NCBI RefSeq assembly: GCF_030651835.1
Contig: NZ_JAUSBX010000083.1
Coordinates: forward strand, 1-64,000
Length of the DNA stretch: 64,000 bases
Reading direction: 5' to 3'
From: Methylicorpusculum sp.
GTDB lineage: Bacteria; Pseudomonadota; Gammaproteobacteria; Methylococcales; Methylomonadaceae
Below, piece by piece: positions 17,367 to 27,500 of this stretch; the first letter of the stretch is position 1; every line of letters starts with the position of its first letter. The translations under genes were made by a program, and so were the position numbers. Under the pieces are notes generated by a model. That model saw only the letters and a program-made list of their open reading frames with translations, did no database searches and was not told where the DNA came from.

Positions 17367-18656
17367 TTATAGCCTGTCGTGAAAAATTTCAACGTATCCC
17401 TCATCTCTAAGTCTGCGCAACCAAAGCTCTGTCTCTTCTTCAATTTTACGTTTGCGTATCGTCTCCCTGACCTGCTCTTTTTCAAATTCAGAACTGTTAT
17501 CCTGTTGTTTTCTGTCCAAGACCTGGATTAAATGCCAGCCAAATTGCGTTTGTATTGGCTCACTGATTTCATTAATGGCCAATTTATCCATTGTCTGTTC
17601 AAATTCAGCCACTAATGCACCTGGTGTAACCCAGTCAAGACTTCCTCCATTCAATGCTGAACCTTTATCATCCGAGTGGGCTCTGGCCAGACTTTCAAAA
17701 CTATCGCCATCTGTAATCCGCCCCTTCAGGTTTATCAGTCTTTTCTTTGCCTCTTCATCATTAACCAATTCATTGGTTTTTATCAAAATATGTCTGACCT
17801 GGGTTTTAGTGATCATGTGCTGGCCACTCACTCCGCCTTTAGTCTCCAATAATTTGATGACATGGACACCACTTGGACTTCTTATCGGGTCAGAGATATC
17901 ACCTTGTTTCATTTTAACTACTTCTTCAACAAACAAAGTAGGTATCTGGTTCATCGAGCGCCAGCCCAAATCGCCTCCTTTCAAAGCATCTCCGCCTTCC
18001 GATTGTTCCATGGCGACCTGTCCGAAATCCTGACCTTCCCGTAACTGTTTTATTATCCCTTGCACTTTACTGTTAGCTTTCTGGATAGCCGATGCAGAGG
18101 CGCCCTCCGGCAAAGACACCAGAATATGCCCCAACCGGTACTGAACAGCATCACCGCCGAATTTACCCTCGGTATCCAGATAATGCTCAACTTCCCTGTC
18201 GGTTACTTTGACCCGTTCACCGATCTCACGGCCACGCAGTTGATTGATGATAATTTCATTGCGCAGATTATCCAGAAAACTCTGATAGGAGATAGACTGC
18301 TTTTCAAGTTCGTTACGGAATTGCGCCGTAGTCATATTGTTTCTTCGGGCTATATCGTTTGCAGCATTAGCCAATGTTTCTTCATTGATGTTAATGCCTG
18401 ACCGCTCGGCCAATTGCCGCTGCAATTTGTCCATGATGAGTTTATCAAGAACCTGTTTTCGGAGAATGTAGTCAGGCGGCATCATCGTTTTGCTCTCTTT
18501 GATCCGCTGCGAAATAATGGCGACCTCATTTTGTAACTCCCTTTCCAGAATGACATCTTCCTCAACAATCGCGACAATTCTATCCAGCACTTGCGCACTC
18601 ACAGGGGCAATAAAAAAACAACGCAAGAACAGGCAAATCAATAACGCTAATTTCAT
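17367..18656 (-). CDS. surA: Periplasmic chaperone / peptidyl-prolyl isomerase SurA
   Basis: It escorts outer-membrane proteins to the BAM complex. A signal peptide (MKLALLICLF...APVSA) precedes the SurA N-terminal domain (QVLDRIVAIVEEDVILERELQNE) and two parvulin domains (about residues 170-275 and 285-385), then a C-terminal helix. Reading from further upstream (18737 or 18671) would overlap or abut the lptD stop; ATG 18656 gives a standard signal peptide, while ATG 18671 is an acceptable alternative. It lies directly behind lptD as in most gammaproteobacteria, but the usual pdxA-rsmA followers are absent. Confidence 0.92.
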   Translation of the reverse strand: MKLALLICLFLRCFFIAPVSAQVLDRIVAIVEEDVILERELQNEVAIISQRIKESKTMMPPDYILRKQVLDKLIMDKLQRQLAERSGININEETLANAANDIARRNNMTTAQFRNELEKQSISYQSFLDNLRNEIIINQLRGREIGERVKVTDREVEHYLDTEGKFGGDAVQYRLGHILVSLPEGASASAIQKANSKVQGIIKQLREGQDFGQVAMEQSEGGDALKGGDLGWRSMNQIPTLFVEEVVKMKQGDISDPIRSPSGVHVIKLLETKGGVSGQHMITKTQVRHILIKTNELVNDEEAKKRLINLKGRITDGDSFESLARAHSDDKGSALNGGSLDWVTPGALVAEFEQTMDKLAINEISEPIQTQFGWHLIQVLDRKQQDNSSEFEKEQVRETIRKRKIEEETELWLRRLRDEGYVEIFHDRL

Positions 18657-18675
18657 AAAAATGTAATACATCCTC

Positions 18676-21552
18676 TTAATCGGGTTTACGATACCCATAG
18701 ATATTTTTCTCAAAAAACGTATCCAGACTGGTTCCAAAAGATGACAATCCCTTCAGTTCAAGCTGAACAAACACACCCGTTTGACTTTCACCGGTATAAG
18801 CCTGCTCGGCGACTGTCACATCGTTAATCGCGTTAATATAACGACGGCCGATGATACGAAAACGCCAGCAACAGCTTTCTTTTTCAAATCCGGCAAAACT
18901 TTCAACGGTTGAGTTAAACAACATTGAGTATTGCCACCGGCCTACAACATACCAGTTGTCTACAATCGGCCAACGAATAGAAACATCGGTTTGTTCCAGT
19001 AAATTCTGCCGGTAACGATAACCCAGATTAACGATCTGATCAGTTCTGTTGTTATACCTCAAAGCCACTTCACTTCGGGTAATATCATTTTGATAATGAT
19101 CCCATTGTAAAGCCGTAATGAGTTTCAAATGGTCAGTCAACTGAGCATTAAACTCGGTGACCAGATTAGATAGGCTGGTGTCCAAGGGTTGAGGGGCTTG
19201 AACTTGTGCGCCTGCAATGGATTGATTTCTAAGCGCTTCACTCGTTGGAATATCGACACGCCGATCTTGAAAGTAAAATATTTCGCCGACACTTAATTTC
19301 AGCTGTTCCCTGCCCGTTTTGGCATCAATCAATCGTGATGTCAACGCGGTAGTAATCTGGTTTGCATCCTGCACTCTGTCTTCGCCACTGAAGCGGTTTT
19401 CTCTGAACATACTATTGAAGTTAAAATCGTATTCAGCGCTATCAAAAATAGGGATATCATCCTGATCGGTATTGGGTATATACAAATAAAACAGGCGGGG
19501 CTCAAGGGTATGCGTATAAGCCGACTGACCCAGGTTAAGGTCACGCTCCATAATCACACCGCTGTCCAAGGATAATATCGGCAACGTTCGGGAAATACTG
19601 TCCGACTTGCCAATAGCCTGATTGTTCAATGAATACTGAGTATGTTGCAAGGAAAACTTGGGCGTCAGAAAAGTACCCGCTGTCGCCAGAGGCATACTCA
19701 CTGAAGGTTTCACATTAAACCGGGCTCCCTCGACAATCTCATCATGCTGAAAATACACAAACTCGGATCCCATCGCCACATCCAGGGGCATAAAATCAAA
19801 CGAGTGATCCAGGTCCAGCCTGGTTTGCGGCAATCGACGATACGGCTCCTGTTCCGGCAGAATCGTTTTATCAATGGTTTGGTAACTTTCAAGCTGAGAA
19901 AAAAAGGACACCCCCGGTAAATTGTAGCGAACGTCTCCGTGGCTTCTCAAAAAACGGGTATTGTTAAAATTGATCGTATTACCCATGTCATCGATGTAAT
20001 CATCATCCGAAACATAGTTGGCATCAATCGTAGAAACCAGATTGGGCAAAAAGGTTACGTTGTTTCTGAATGCCCCTTGAAATCGCGTCTCATCATCGCG
20101 CAATGCATCAGTCGTTAATACATCCAAACTTAATTCGCTTTGGCTTATGCGGGATAAATACCGGGCATCGCCTCCTATCATCATCCCCCGTTTGGAGATA
20201 TAACGGGGACGGAATGTTGCGTCATAATCCGGGGCTATATTGAAATAATAGGGCGCGGAAACATCATAGCCGTTTCTGTCATTCAGACTTAAATTGGGCG
20301 ACAAAAAACCGGACTTACGGCGATTATCGATTGGAAACGAAATGTAAGGTGTGTAAAGGAAAGGCACCCCCTTAAATTCCAGCCAGGCGTTTTTAGCCGA
20401 GCCTTCACCCGTTTCTTTATTCAGCTTCAAATTGGAAGCATGCATTACCCAGTCCTGATTTCCGGGCGCACAACTGGTGAACGCCACATCGGTGAACCTG
20501 GAAAAATATTTACTGTCCCGGTAAACCGCTTTCGCAGAACCCCGAATGGGAGTAGACGGCGAAATAAACATGGCGTTTCTTAACCTTGCCTCATCCGATC
20601 CGAGTTTTAACATCATGGTTTCACTGTACAGTGATAATTCATCTTCGCTGTAAAAAGAATGCCCCTGAGCATCCATAATCTGGGATACCGTATCGTAGTG
20701 AACCGTATCGGCAGTCAATCGCTGATCAGCGCGGGCCACATCGACATTGCCAAAAAATCCGGTCACTTCGTTATCGAATATTTCGGAATAATCGGCATTC
20801 ACTTCCATAGGCGTCTGTTCTCTTAAATCTTTGCTGGATTTAAAATCAGGCGGCATTCCCAATTTGGTGGTGCACGTCGCCCAAGGATCATAACTGAGCC
20901 TTGACTGAAGAATATCGAAAGTCTGCTCTTGCTCATGATCAAATGTCGGCGTTAACAGCGTGAACCGGGGATCGCTGTCCTCCATCACCCTAGGCTTTCC
21001 TCTTGGGTCTGTGCCACTCAGCTTGCAATTCCAGTTATCATTGCCATCTTTAACATCACAATTCCAGCCTTTTTGATCGTTTGCCGCGACTGTCGGCGGC
21101 GTTGCTTTTGGCTTGGCTCCCGCGTAATTCACGATGACCGGCTTTTCCGGCTTGGCTTTTTCTTCGGCAACGGGCTCGCTCTGCGATACAACCGACTTTT
21201 CATCAGCCAGTTCCTGATCTGGCTGATCAACATCAGTTGAAGCGACGCCTTCAGTCTCTTCACTGAACGATTCAGGGGGTAAAGTTTTTATTTCAGGGGC
21301 TTCGGCTGACTCTATGCCATTGTCTACAGGTTGTTCAGGAAGCTTATCGATGGGGCGTTGCTCAGAAACCGGCGGAACCGGTTTTGCCTGGACGGGAGGC
21401 GGCGTGACCACCCGCGTAGCAGCGGGCTTTTCGGTTACACATTCCCATTCCCCGCTTTCACTGGTTTTTTCACAATCCCAAATTGCATCCTCAGCCAATA
21501 CAGCCTTGGCAGCAGCAAAAAAAAATAAATAGAGAAAAAAACGGAAATGCAT
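18676..21552 (-). CDS. lptD: LPS-assembly protein LptD
   Basis: The 958-aa outer-membrane translocon inserts lipopolysaccharide into the outer leaflet with LptE. It has a signal peptide, an unusually long Pro/Glu/Val-rich N-terminal segment (about residues 30-150), an OstA/jellyroll domain (MEVNADYSEIFDNEVTGFFGNVDV, about 240-360) and the C-terminal barrel (about 400-958). Cys residues expected for disulfides are present (WATCTTKLG, FTSCAPGNQ and a CC pair near 890). The low-complexity N-terminal linker with two WDC/WNC-type repeats is longer than in E. coli. It heads the lptD-surA unit, divergent from amgK. Confidence 0.92.
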   Translation of the reverse strand: MHFRFFLYLFFFAAAKAVLAEDAIWDCEKTSESGEWECVTEKPAATRVVTPPPVQAKPVPPVSEQRPIDKLPEQPVDNGIESAEAPEIKTLPPESFSEETEGVASTDVDQPDQELADEKSVVSQSEPVAEEKAKPEKPVIVNYAGAKPKATPPTVAANDQKGWNCDVKDGNDNWNCKLSGTDPRGKPRVMEDSDPRFTLLTPTFDHEQEQTFDILQSRLSYDPWATCTTKLGMPPDFKSSKDLREQTPMEVNADYSEIFDNEVTGFFGNVDVARADQRLTADTVHYDTVSQIMDAQGHSFYSEDELSLYSETMMLKLGSDEARLRNAMFISPSTPIRGSAKAVYRDSKYFSRFTDVAFTSCAPGNQDWVMHASNLKLNKETGEGSAKNAWLEFKGVPFLYTPYISFPIDNRRKSGFLSPNLSLNDRNGYDVSAPYYFNIAPDYDATFRPRYISKRGMMIGGDARYLSRISQSELSLDVLTTDALRDDETRFQGAFRNNVTFLPNLVSTIDANYVSDDDYIDDMGNTINFNNTRFLRSHGDVRYNLPGVSFFSQLESYQTIDKTILPEQEPYRRLPQTRLDLDHSFDFMPLDVAMGSEFVYFQHDEIVEGARFNVKPSVSMPLATAGTFLTPKFSLQHTQYSLNNQAIGKSDSISRTLPILSLDSGVIMERDLNLGQSAYTHTLEPRLFYLYIPNTDQDDIPIFDSAEYDFNFNSMFRENRFSGEDRVQDANQITTALTSRLIDAKTGREQLKLSVGEIFYFQDRRVDIPTSEALRNQSIAGAQVQAPQPLDTSLSNLVTEFNAQLTDHLKLITALQWDHYQNDITRSEVALRYNNRTDQIVNLGYRYRQNLLEQTDVSIRWPIVDNWYVVGRWQYSMLFNSTVESFAGFEKESCCWRFRIIGRRYINAINDVTVAEQAYTGESQTGVFVQLELKGLSSFGTSLDTFFEKNIYGYRKPD

Positions 21553-21661
21553 AGATAGAGTTTTGTATGATTGGCTGGATCGGTCTGAGCGAATAAAATG
21601 CCGGACACCTATTCTAACCGTTTTTTTACCTGATTTATAAACTTAAGTAACACCCGACTCT

Positions 21662-22657
21662 ATGACGACTGATGACCCCCGTGTAAACCTTATGCTTAAT
21701 TGGCTTGAAAATGATTTATCGCTGACTCTCGATGAATTTGGCCCCGCCTCAAACGATGCCAGTTTTCGCCGGTATTTTCGAATTTCCGCCTCAAAAAAAA
21801 GCTTCATCGTGATGGATGCGCCACCCGATAAAGAAAACACCGCTAACTTTATAAAAATAGCCGGATTAATGCGCAAAGCTTCGATTCATGTCCCTGAGAT
21901 TTTCGAGAATAATCACGCACTGGGTTTTATGCTGCTTGAGGATCTGGGCTCAACCAGTTTTCTCGATATTCTCAGCGAAGAGAATGTTGATGCACTTTAT
22001 GGGCAGGCATTGGACAGCTTGCTGCGTCAACAAGCATATTTTATGAATACAGCCGTGGACATCCCGCATTATGACCAACCGCTTTTGTCTCGTGAACTGG
22101 CTATTTTTGACGAATGGTTTTTGCAGAAGCTATTGAATATTGCTATCCCCGGCAAGATCCGATCGGATAGGGATGAACTGTTAATAGATTCAGCCCTGGC
22201 ACAACCGGTCACCTTTGTTCATCGCGATTACCATTCGCGCAATCTTATGGTGACCGAAGTTAACGGACCGGGGGTTATAGATTTCCAGGATGCCGTGTTG
22301 GGCCCCATCACTTATGATGCCGTATCATTACTCAAAGATTGCTATATCAGCTGGCCCGAAACCGCCGTTGATAGCTGGCTCAAAAACTATTTCCAACAAC
22401 TGAAACAGGTCCATCCTTTCGAGGCCGATTATCCGCAATTTCAACGCTGGTTTAACCTGATGGGTTTACAACGCCACCTAAAAGCCATTGGCATTTTTTG
22501 CCGCTTGCATCTTCGCGATAACAAATCCGGCTATCTGGCCGATATTCCTCGTACGTTGGACCACGTCATATCGGTCTGCCGGCTTTACCCCGAGTTATCC
22601 GGATTTTTGGACTTTCTGACGCAAGCTGTGCTTCCTCTTTATGAGCGTCCAGCATGA
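21662..22657 (+). CDS. amgK: N-acetylmuramate/N-acetylglucosamine kinase AmgK
   Basis: This 331-aa aminoglycoside-phosphotransferase-fold kinase phosphorylates MurNAc (and GlcNAc) at the anomeric position in peptidoglycan recycling. Visible motifs are NDASFRRYFRI near the N-terminus, the catalytic loop FVHRDYHSRNLMV and the metal-binding segment GVIDFQDAVLGPITYD. It overlaps murU by four bases (ATGA), the standard amgK-murU pairing, and lies divergent to lptD as in Pseudomonas. Confidence 0.92.
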   Translation: MTTDDPRVNLMLNWLENDLSLTLDEFGPASNDASFRRYFRISASKKSFIVMDAPPDKENTANFIKIAGLMRKASIHVPEIFENNHALGFMLLEDLGSTSFLDILSEENVDALYGQALDSLLRQQAYFMNTAVDIPHYDQPLLSRELAIFDEWFLQKLLNIAIPGKIRSDRDELLIDSALAQPVTFVHRDYHSRNLMVTEVNGPGVIDFQDAVLGPITYDAVSLLKDCYISWPETAVDSWLKNYFQQLKQVHPFEADYPQFQRWFNLMGLQRHLKAIGIFCRLHLRDNKSGYLADIPRTLDHVISVCRLYPELSGFLDFLTQAVLPLYERPA

Positions 22658-23331
22658 AAGCGATGATACTTGCCGCAGGCCGCGGCGAACGCATGCGTCC
22701 ATTGACCGACCACACGCCGAAACCTCTGCTGCTGGCTGCTGATAAGGCTTTGATTGTCCATACCATTGAACAACTCTGCCAGGCGGGTTTCACAGAAATT
22801 GTTATCAATCTCGCGCATTTGGGCGAACAAATAAAGCATTTTCTGGGTAATGGCCATCGATTCAAAGTAGCCATTGAATATTCAGATGAAGGGGATAGCG
22901 CGCTCGAAACCGCAGGCGGCATTATTAAAGCCTTGCCATTACTGGGATCCTCCCCGTTTCTTGTCGTCAATGGCGACATTGCAACCAATTTTCCGTTTGC
23001 CTCACTCAGAACGCTGGAAATCAATCTCGCCCACCTGATACTGGTAAATAATCCCGTCCACCATCCTGATGGCGATTTTGGTCTTGACCAAACGAACAAT
23101 GTCGTGAATGATGCGCCTGTCAAGTTGACTTTTAGCGGCATCGGCGTTTACAGCCCCGCATTATTCGAAGGCTGTCTACCCGGTAAGCAGAAATTGGCCC
23201 CCCTACTCAGGTCAGCGATCGAACAGCAACGTATTACCGGTCAAAAATTCGAAGGATTTTGGCTGGATATAGGCACACCCGAAAGGTTACTCGAACTGGA
23301 TCACCACTACCGAAGAGGCACACACTCATGA
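22654..23331 (+). CDS. murU: N-acetylmuramate-1-phosphate uridylyltransferase MurU
   Basis: The 225-aa nucleotidyltransferase makes UDP-MurNAc directly from MurNAc-1-P, bypassing MurA/MurB and hence fosfomycin. The signature [20 protein letters not shown] (about residues 7-26) and the metal-binding VVNGDI are intact. It starts inside amgK and stops inside the dodecin start (ATGA again), so the three genes are translationally linked. Confidence 0.92.
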   Translation: MKAMILAAGRGERMRPLTDHTPKPLLLAADKALIVHTIEQLCQAGFTEIVINLAHLGEQIKHFLGNGHRFKVAIEYSDEGDSALETAGGIIKALPLLGSSPFLVVNGDIATNFPFASLRTLEINLAHLILVNNPVHHPDGDFGLDQTNNVVNDAPVKLTFSGIGVYSPALFEGCLPGKQKLAPLLRSAIEQQRITGQKFEGFWLDIGTPERLLELDHHYRRGTHS

Positions 23332-23534
23332 GCGATCATATCTATAAAAAAATTGAACTCACCGGCTCATCATCCGTTGGTTTACAGCAAGCCATTGAAA
23401 ATGCGATTGAAAAAGCAAGTCAAACCATTCCCAATATGCGCTGGTTTGAAGTCGTTGAAACGCGGGGTCATATAGAGCAAAACAAAATTGCGCATTGGCA
23501 GGTGACCATAAAAGTAGGCTTTAATTTGGGTTAA
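23328..23534 (+). CDS. Dodecin (flavin-storage protein)
   Basis: The 68-aa protein matches dodecins, which form dodecameric shells holding flavin or CoA. The short beta-alpha-beta-beta pattern is visible: [19 protein letters not shown], the flavin-stacking Trp (W39 in [13 protein letters not shown]) and the final strand [15 protein letters not shown] 23328 overlaps the murU stop, with GAAGAGG upstream. Its presence as third gene of the amgK-murU unit is not functionally obvious. Confidence 0.9.
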   Translation: MSDHIYKKIELTGSSSVGLQQAIENAIEKASQTIPNMRWFEVVETRGHIEQNKIAHWQVTIKVGFNLG

Positions 23535-23544
23535 AAACAGCGCT

Positions 23545-23592
23545 ATCCTGATCCGGAAGCATCGAGAAGCGTGCTTCCGGTGCAGGATTTTC
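23545..23592. terminator. Hairpin terminator between convergent genes
   Basis: ATCCTG-AT-CCGGAAGCA pairs with TGCTTCCGG-TG-CAGGAT across a 10-nt loop, followed by TTTTC. It stands between dodecin (plus) and the diguanylate cyclase (minus). Confidence 0.7.
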
Positions 23593-23634
23593 AAGTTAAG
23601 GAAATTTTGAGAACAGTCAGCAAACTCGAATTTT

Positions 23635-24570
23635 CTATCCGTTATTGTTCATTCCAGCCACAACAATCCGGTTACGGCCCTGCTGCTTTGCTTGATACAG
23701 CGCAATATCGGCACGTTTGAGAATGGCTTCCGGCGTCAGGTCACCGTCTTCAAGCTGAGCGACACCGCCGCTGATTGTAAAATTGATTTGATGATCGTTT
23801 GTAGTGATTTGGGTTCCAGACACTTTTTCACATAATCTACCGGCAATTTGCGCGGCTTCTTCCAGTGTTGTTTCAGGCATCAGGATAGTAAACTCTTCCC
23901 CCCCAAAACGGCTGAAGACATCGTTTTTCCTCAAGACTTCCGAACTGGTTTTAACGACTTCAATGATCACCTGATCACCGACATCGTGACCGAAATTGTC
24001 GTTGATAGCTTTGAAACGATCAATATCGAGCACCATCAGACTCATCGGATGATGGTATCGTCTGGCACGAGACATCTCGTTTTTTAGCATGTCGATAAAA
24101 TATCGGCGATTATGGGCGCCGGTTAAAGGGTCTGTCATGGCAAGCAATGTCAACCGCGTATTGGCTTCCTTTAAGGCCCGGGTCAAGCGCTGAAGCTTCA
24201 ATTGATGCCTGACGCGCGCTTTGACAACCGCCGAGGAAAACGGCTTGGTAATGTAATCAACGGCACCCAATGTCAAGCCTTTTTCCTCGGTATCACTGTC
24301 AGGAATTCCGGTAATAAAAATAACCGGTAAATCGGCGGTCGAAGGCGATTGCTTCAAGTGCATCAAGACCTCGAAACCGTCCAAGCCGGGCATTGAAATA
24401 TCGAGCAAAATAAGATCCGGTATGCTCTGCATCGCTGAAAGCAAGCCCTCTTCACCGTTTTGCGCGAAGATGATATTGCCGTGCGATTTGAGTAAGCGCG
24501 ATAGCACAACGATGTTTTCCTTGGCATCATCGATAATCAAAATGGTCTGTTGATATTCTTTAACCGGCAT
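23635..24570 (-). CDS. Response regulator-diguanylate cyclase (REC-GGDEF)
   Basis: The 311-aa PleD-like protein has a receiver domain (about residues 8-120; phospho-acceptor D57 in LILLDISMPG, K109) joined to a GGDEF domain (about 140-305) with an intact active site GGEEF (223-227) and an inhibitory I-site RKND five residues before it. It should make c-di-GMP on phosphorylation and be product-inhibited. ATG 24570 follows a clear GGGAG site; a longer frame from 24606 would overlap the kinase gene. It lies 22 bases after the hybrid kinase stop, so the kinase is the likely phosphodonor. Confidence 0.9.
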   Translation of the reverse strand: MPVKEYQQTILIIDDAKENIVVLSRLLKSHGNIIFAQNGEEGLLSAMQSIPDLILLDISMPGLDGFEVLMHLKQSPSTADLPVIFITGIPDSDTEEKGLTLGAVDYITKPFSSAVVKARVRHQLKLQRLTRALKEANTRLTLLAMTDPLTGAHNRRYFIDMLKNEMSRARRYHHPMSLMVLDIDRFKAINDNFGHDVGDQVIIEVVKTSSEVLRKNDVFSRFGGEEFTILMPETTLEEAAQIAGRLCEKVSGTQITTNDHQINFTISGGVAQLEDGDLTPEAILKRADIALYQAKQQGRNRIVVAGMNNNG

Positions 24571-24592
24571 ATAAAGCTCCCGTTTATTTCGT

Positions 24593-27500
24593 TCAAATCG
24601 GAGCATGCAAGCGCTCTCTGAGTTTGCGTACGCAATCCGCCGCAGCTTGAAACTCCAGATCCTCCAGATGGTTTTTAATCCGCTTCATTTCATGCCCATA
24701 GACTTCGCCCAAGCGCGCGTTGATATGTTCCAGACAATCCTCCGCATGCCAATTGTTGGTCTCCAGAAAACCGATTAATTTATCGAATAAAATCACTATT
24801 TCATTAAGATCCGTTCCGGTTAACAGGATTTCATCGGTGTCAGCAAGATGAGGGGGTAACGTCGGCTCATTAAAACGCCAATGCGCTATTTCGTTAACAA
24901 ATCCATGGATTGCCGCTGTAAAATTGGCCAATAAATGGCTTATCTCCTTATTTTCATGATTGCGGAACGCGGTTTCCAGCTTTTTGGCCGCATCAAAAAC
25001 AGCGGTAATTTGCAAATTGCCCGCAACCCCTTTGATTTGGTGCACTTTTTCAGCAGCCTTATCCCATGCGTTATCGTGCAACAATATTTTTAATTGCTCC
25101 GGCGTCTCTTTTTGTTCATCGGCAAATTTCAGCAACAAGCGCAGCAGGAGCTTTTCGTCGCCTTGCAAGAGATGCAATGCCGAAAAAACATTGACCGACA
25201 CAAGATTATGTAAAGGATTTGGACTGGCCGTTATGACATCGGACAGGCTGATAGACGGCGTATCTGAAGGATATTGATGACGGCTGGCAGTCCATTTCGC
25301 CAATTTTGAAAAAAGCAGTTCCGGTTCAATCGGCTTGCCGACATGATCTTGCATCCCTGCTGCCAAGCATTTCTGCTTGTCCGATTCTATGGTGTGCGCT
25401 GTCATCGCAATAATCGGTAAATCATCGAAACGTGGATTGCTACGCAAGATTAATGTCGCCTCGTAGCCATCCATTTCCGGCATCTGCAGATCCATCAGCA
25501 CAGCATCGTAATAGCCATCCGCTGCGCTTGTTAAACAATCAACCGCTTCTCGTCCGTTACTGGCAATGTCGATGCTGACCCCTGCCGCCTCTAATGTTTT
25601 TCGCACCACTTCCTGATTGATTTCATTATCCTCCACGACTAAAACGCGAGTACCCCGGACTGATGCTTCATAGAAGGCCAAGTTCTTGGAATCATGTTTG
25701 GCTTGAATGGTTTTTATCAATGCTTCTTTGCCGCTGGCATTCAGAATGGCATCCATCAAACACGAAGGCGTGCTGGGTTTGTTGAGAAAAGAAATATTGC
25801 TGAAACGATCCGATAGTTTTTTGATACTTTCGGATTCAATTGAAGAAATATTGATGATGATCGGCGTTTGGGCGCCAAATCCATCCGATTCCAGCGCATC
25901 AATGATGACCTGTTTTTGATTCACCGGCATGTTCCAATCCAACAGCACCAATTCATGGGGAACGTGTTGGGATTTCTGCTGATTATCCAGGATTTGTTCC
26001 AGCGTCATGGTACGTAAAGAGCAGACAGTCACTTTAAAACGCAAATCATGCAGCATTTTTTCAAAGATGGCGCAGCCAGTTTCGTTTTCCATAATCAATA
26101 AAACATGCCAGCCCTCCAATTCGGTAGGCATGACACTTCCAGGTTGGGCATCAGGAAGCACATTCAGCGGTAAGGTAAAATAAAATTCGCTGCCGACACC
26201 GTCAATACTGTTAACGCCGATTTCGCCGCCCATATGCTCGATCAAATGCTTACTGATCGACAAGCCCAGCCCGGTCCCCCCGTAGTTGCGGGTTGTAGAG
26301 CTATCGGCTTGAGTAAATGACTCAAAAATCCGGCTTATCTGCTGTTCCGACAAGCCGATGCCGGTATCTTTAACGCTGAATCTCAGCGCCTCCTCTCCTT
26401 TGTTTAAAACCGATTCAACAGCAATAATGACTTCGCCTTGCGCGGTAAATTTGATCGCGTTGCTGCACAGATTGGTCAACACCTGAACAATACGCAACGG
26501 ATCACCGATCATGTGCAAAGGCACGCCGATACCCCGGTCAACCAATAACTCCAGACGCTTTTCCGCCGCAATCGGCTCAAGCATGGTACCGATATTTTCC
26601 AATACTTTATCAAGGTTGAATTCGATATGCTCGATCACCAATTTTCCGGATTCAATCTTGGAAAAATCGAGAATGTTATTGATGATGCCCAACAGATTTT
26701 CCGAAGAAAGTTGAACTTTATTCAAATAATCGCGCTGGACTTTAGTCAACTCCGATTTTAGAACCAAGCGATTCAATCCGATTATGGCATTCAGCGGCGT
26801 TCTTATTTCATGGCTCATGTTGGCTAAAAATTCCGCCTTGGCCGAGGCGGAAGCTTCTGCGGCTAATTTGGCTTTGGCGAGTTCCTCTTCCACTTTCTTA
26901 CGCGAGGTGACATCCATCACTAGGCCTTCCCAAATGATATCGCCGTTGTCCTGCAATTGCGGCCTGGAAGCGGCATGAAACCATTTCCATTCACCATTGC
27001 TAATTTTCTGCCGGGCTTCGAAATTCCAGGGATTCAGGTGCATAGCCGAGTCCAGAATGCTCTCTTGAAACATCGGAAAATCGTCAGGGTGAATCGTGTT
27101 TACGATAGGGGTTGCGTCGTTTTTGACACTGGCCGGCTCAACGCCAAAGACTTCTTTACAGCCCCTGCTGGCATAGGGAAAAGAAAATGATCCGTCCGGT
27201 GTCATCCGAAATTTGTAAATGAAACCCGGAACATTGGACGCCAATCGCTCAAAACTGCCATTCTGCTGCTCCAACTCCCTGGCGATTTTAATCTGCTCGG
27301 TGATATCGACAAAACTGACCAAATAGCGCGCAAAGTCCGATTCATTGTCCGATAGCTGCACGACAGTCATTCTGACATGCAATGTTTTTCCAGCCAGATT
27401 TCGAAATTCATACTCGGAATTAGAGCGTTGCTGCTGCAAAACATCCCAAACCCGGGTTAAATGTGACTTGGTCGGAGAAATAATTTCCAGCAAGGGTAAG

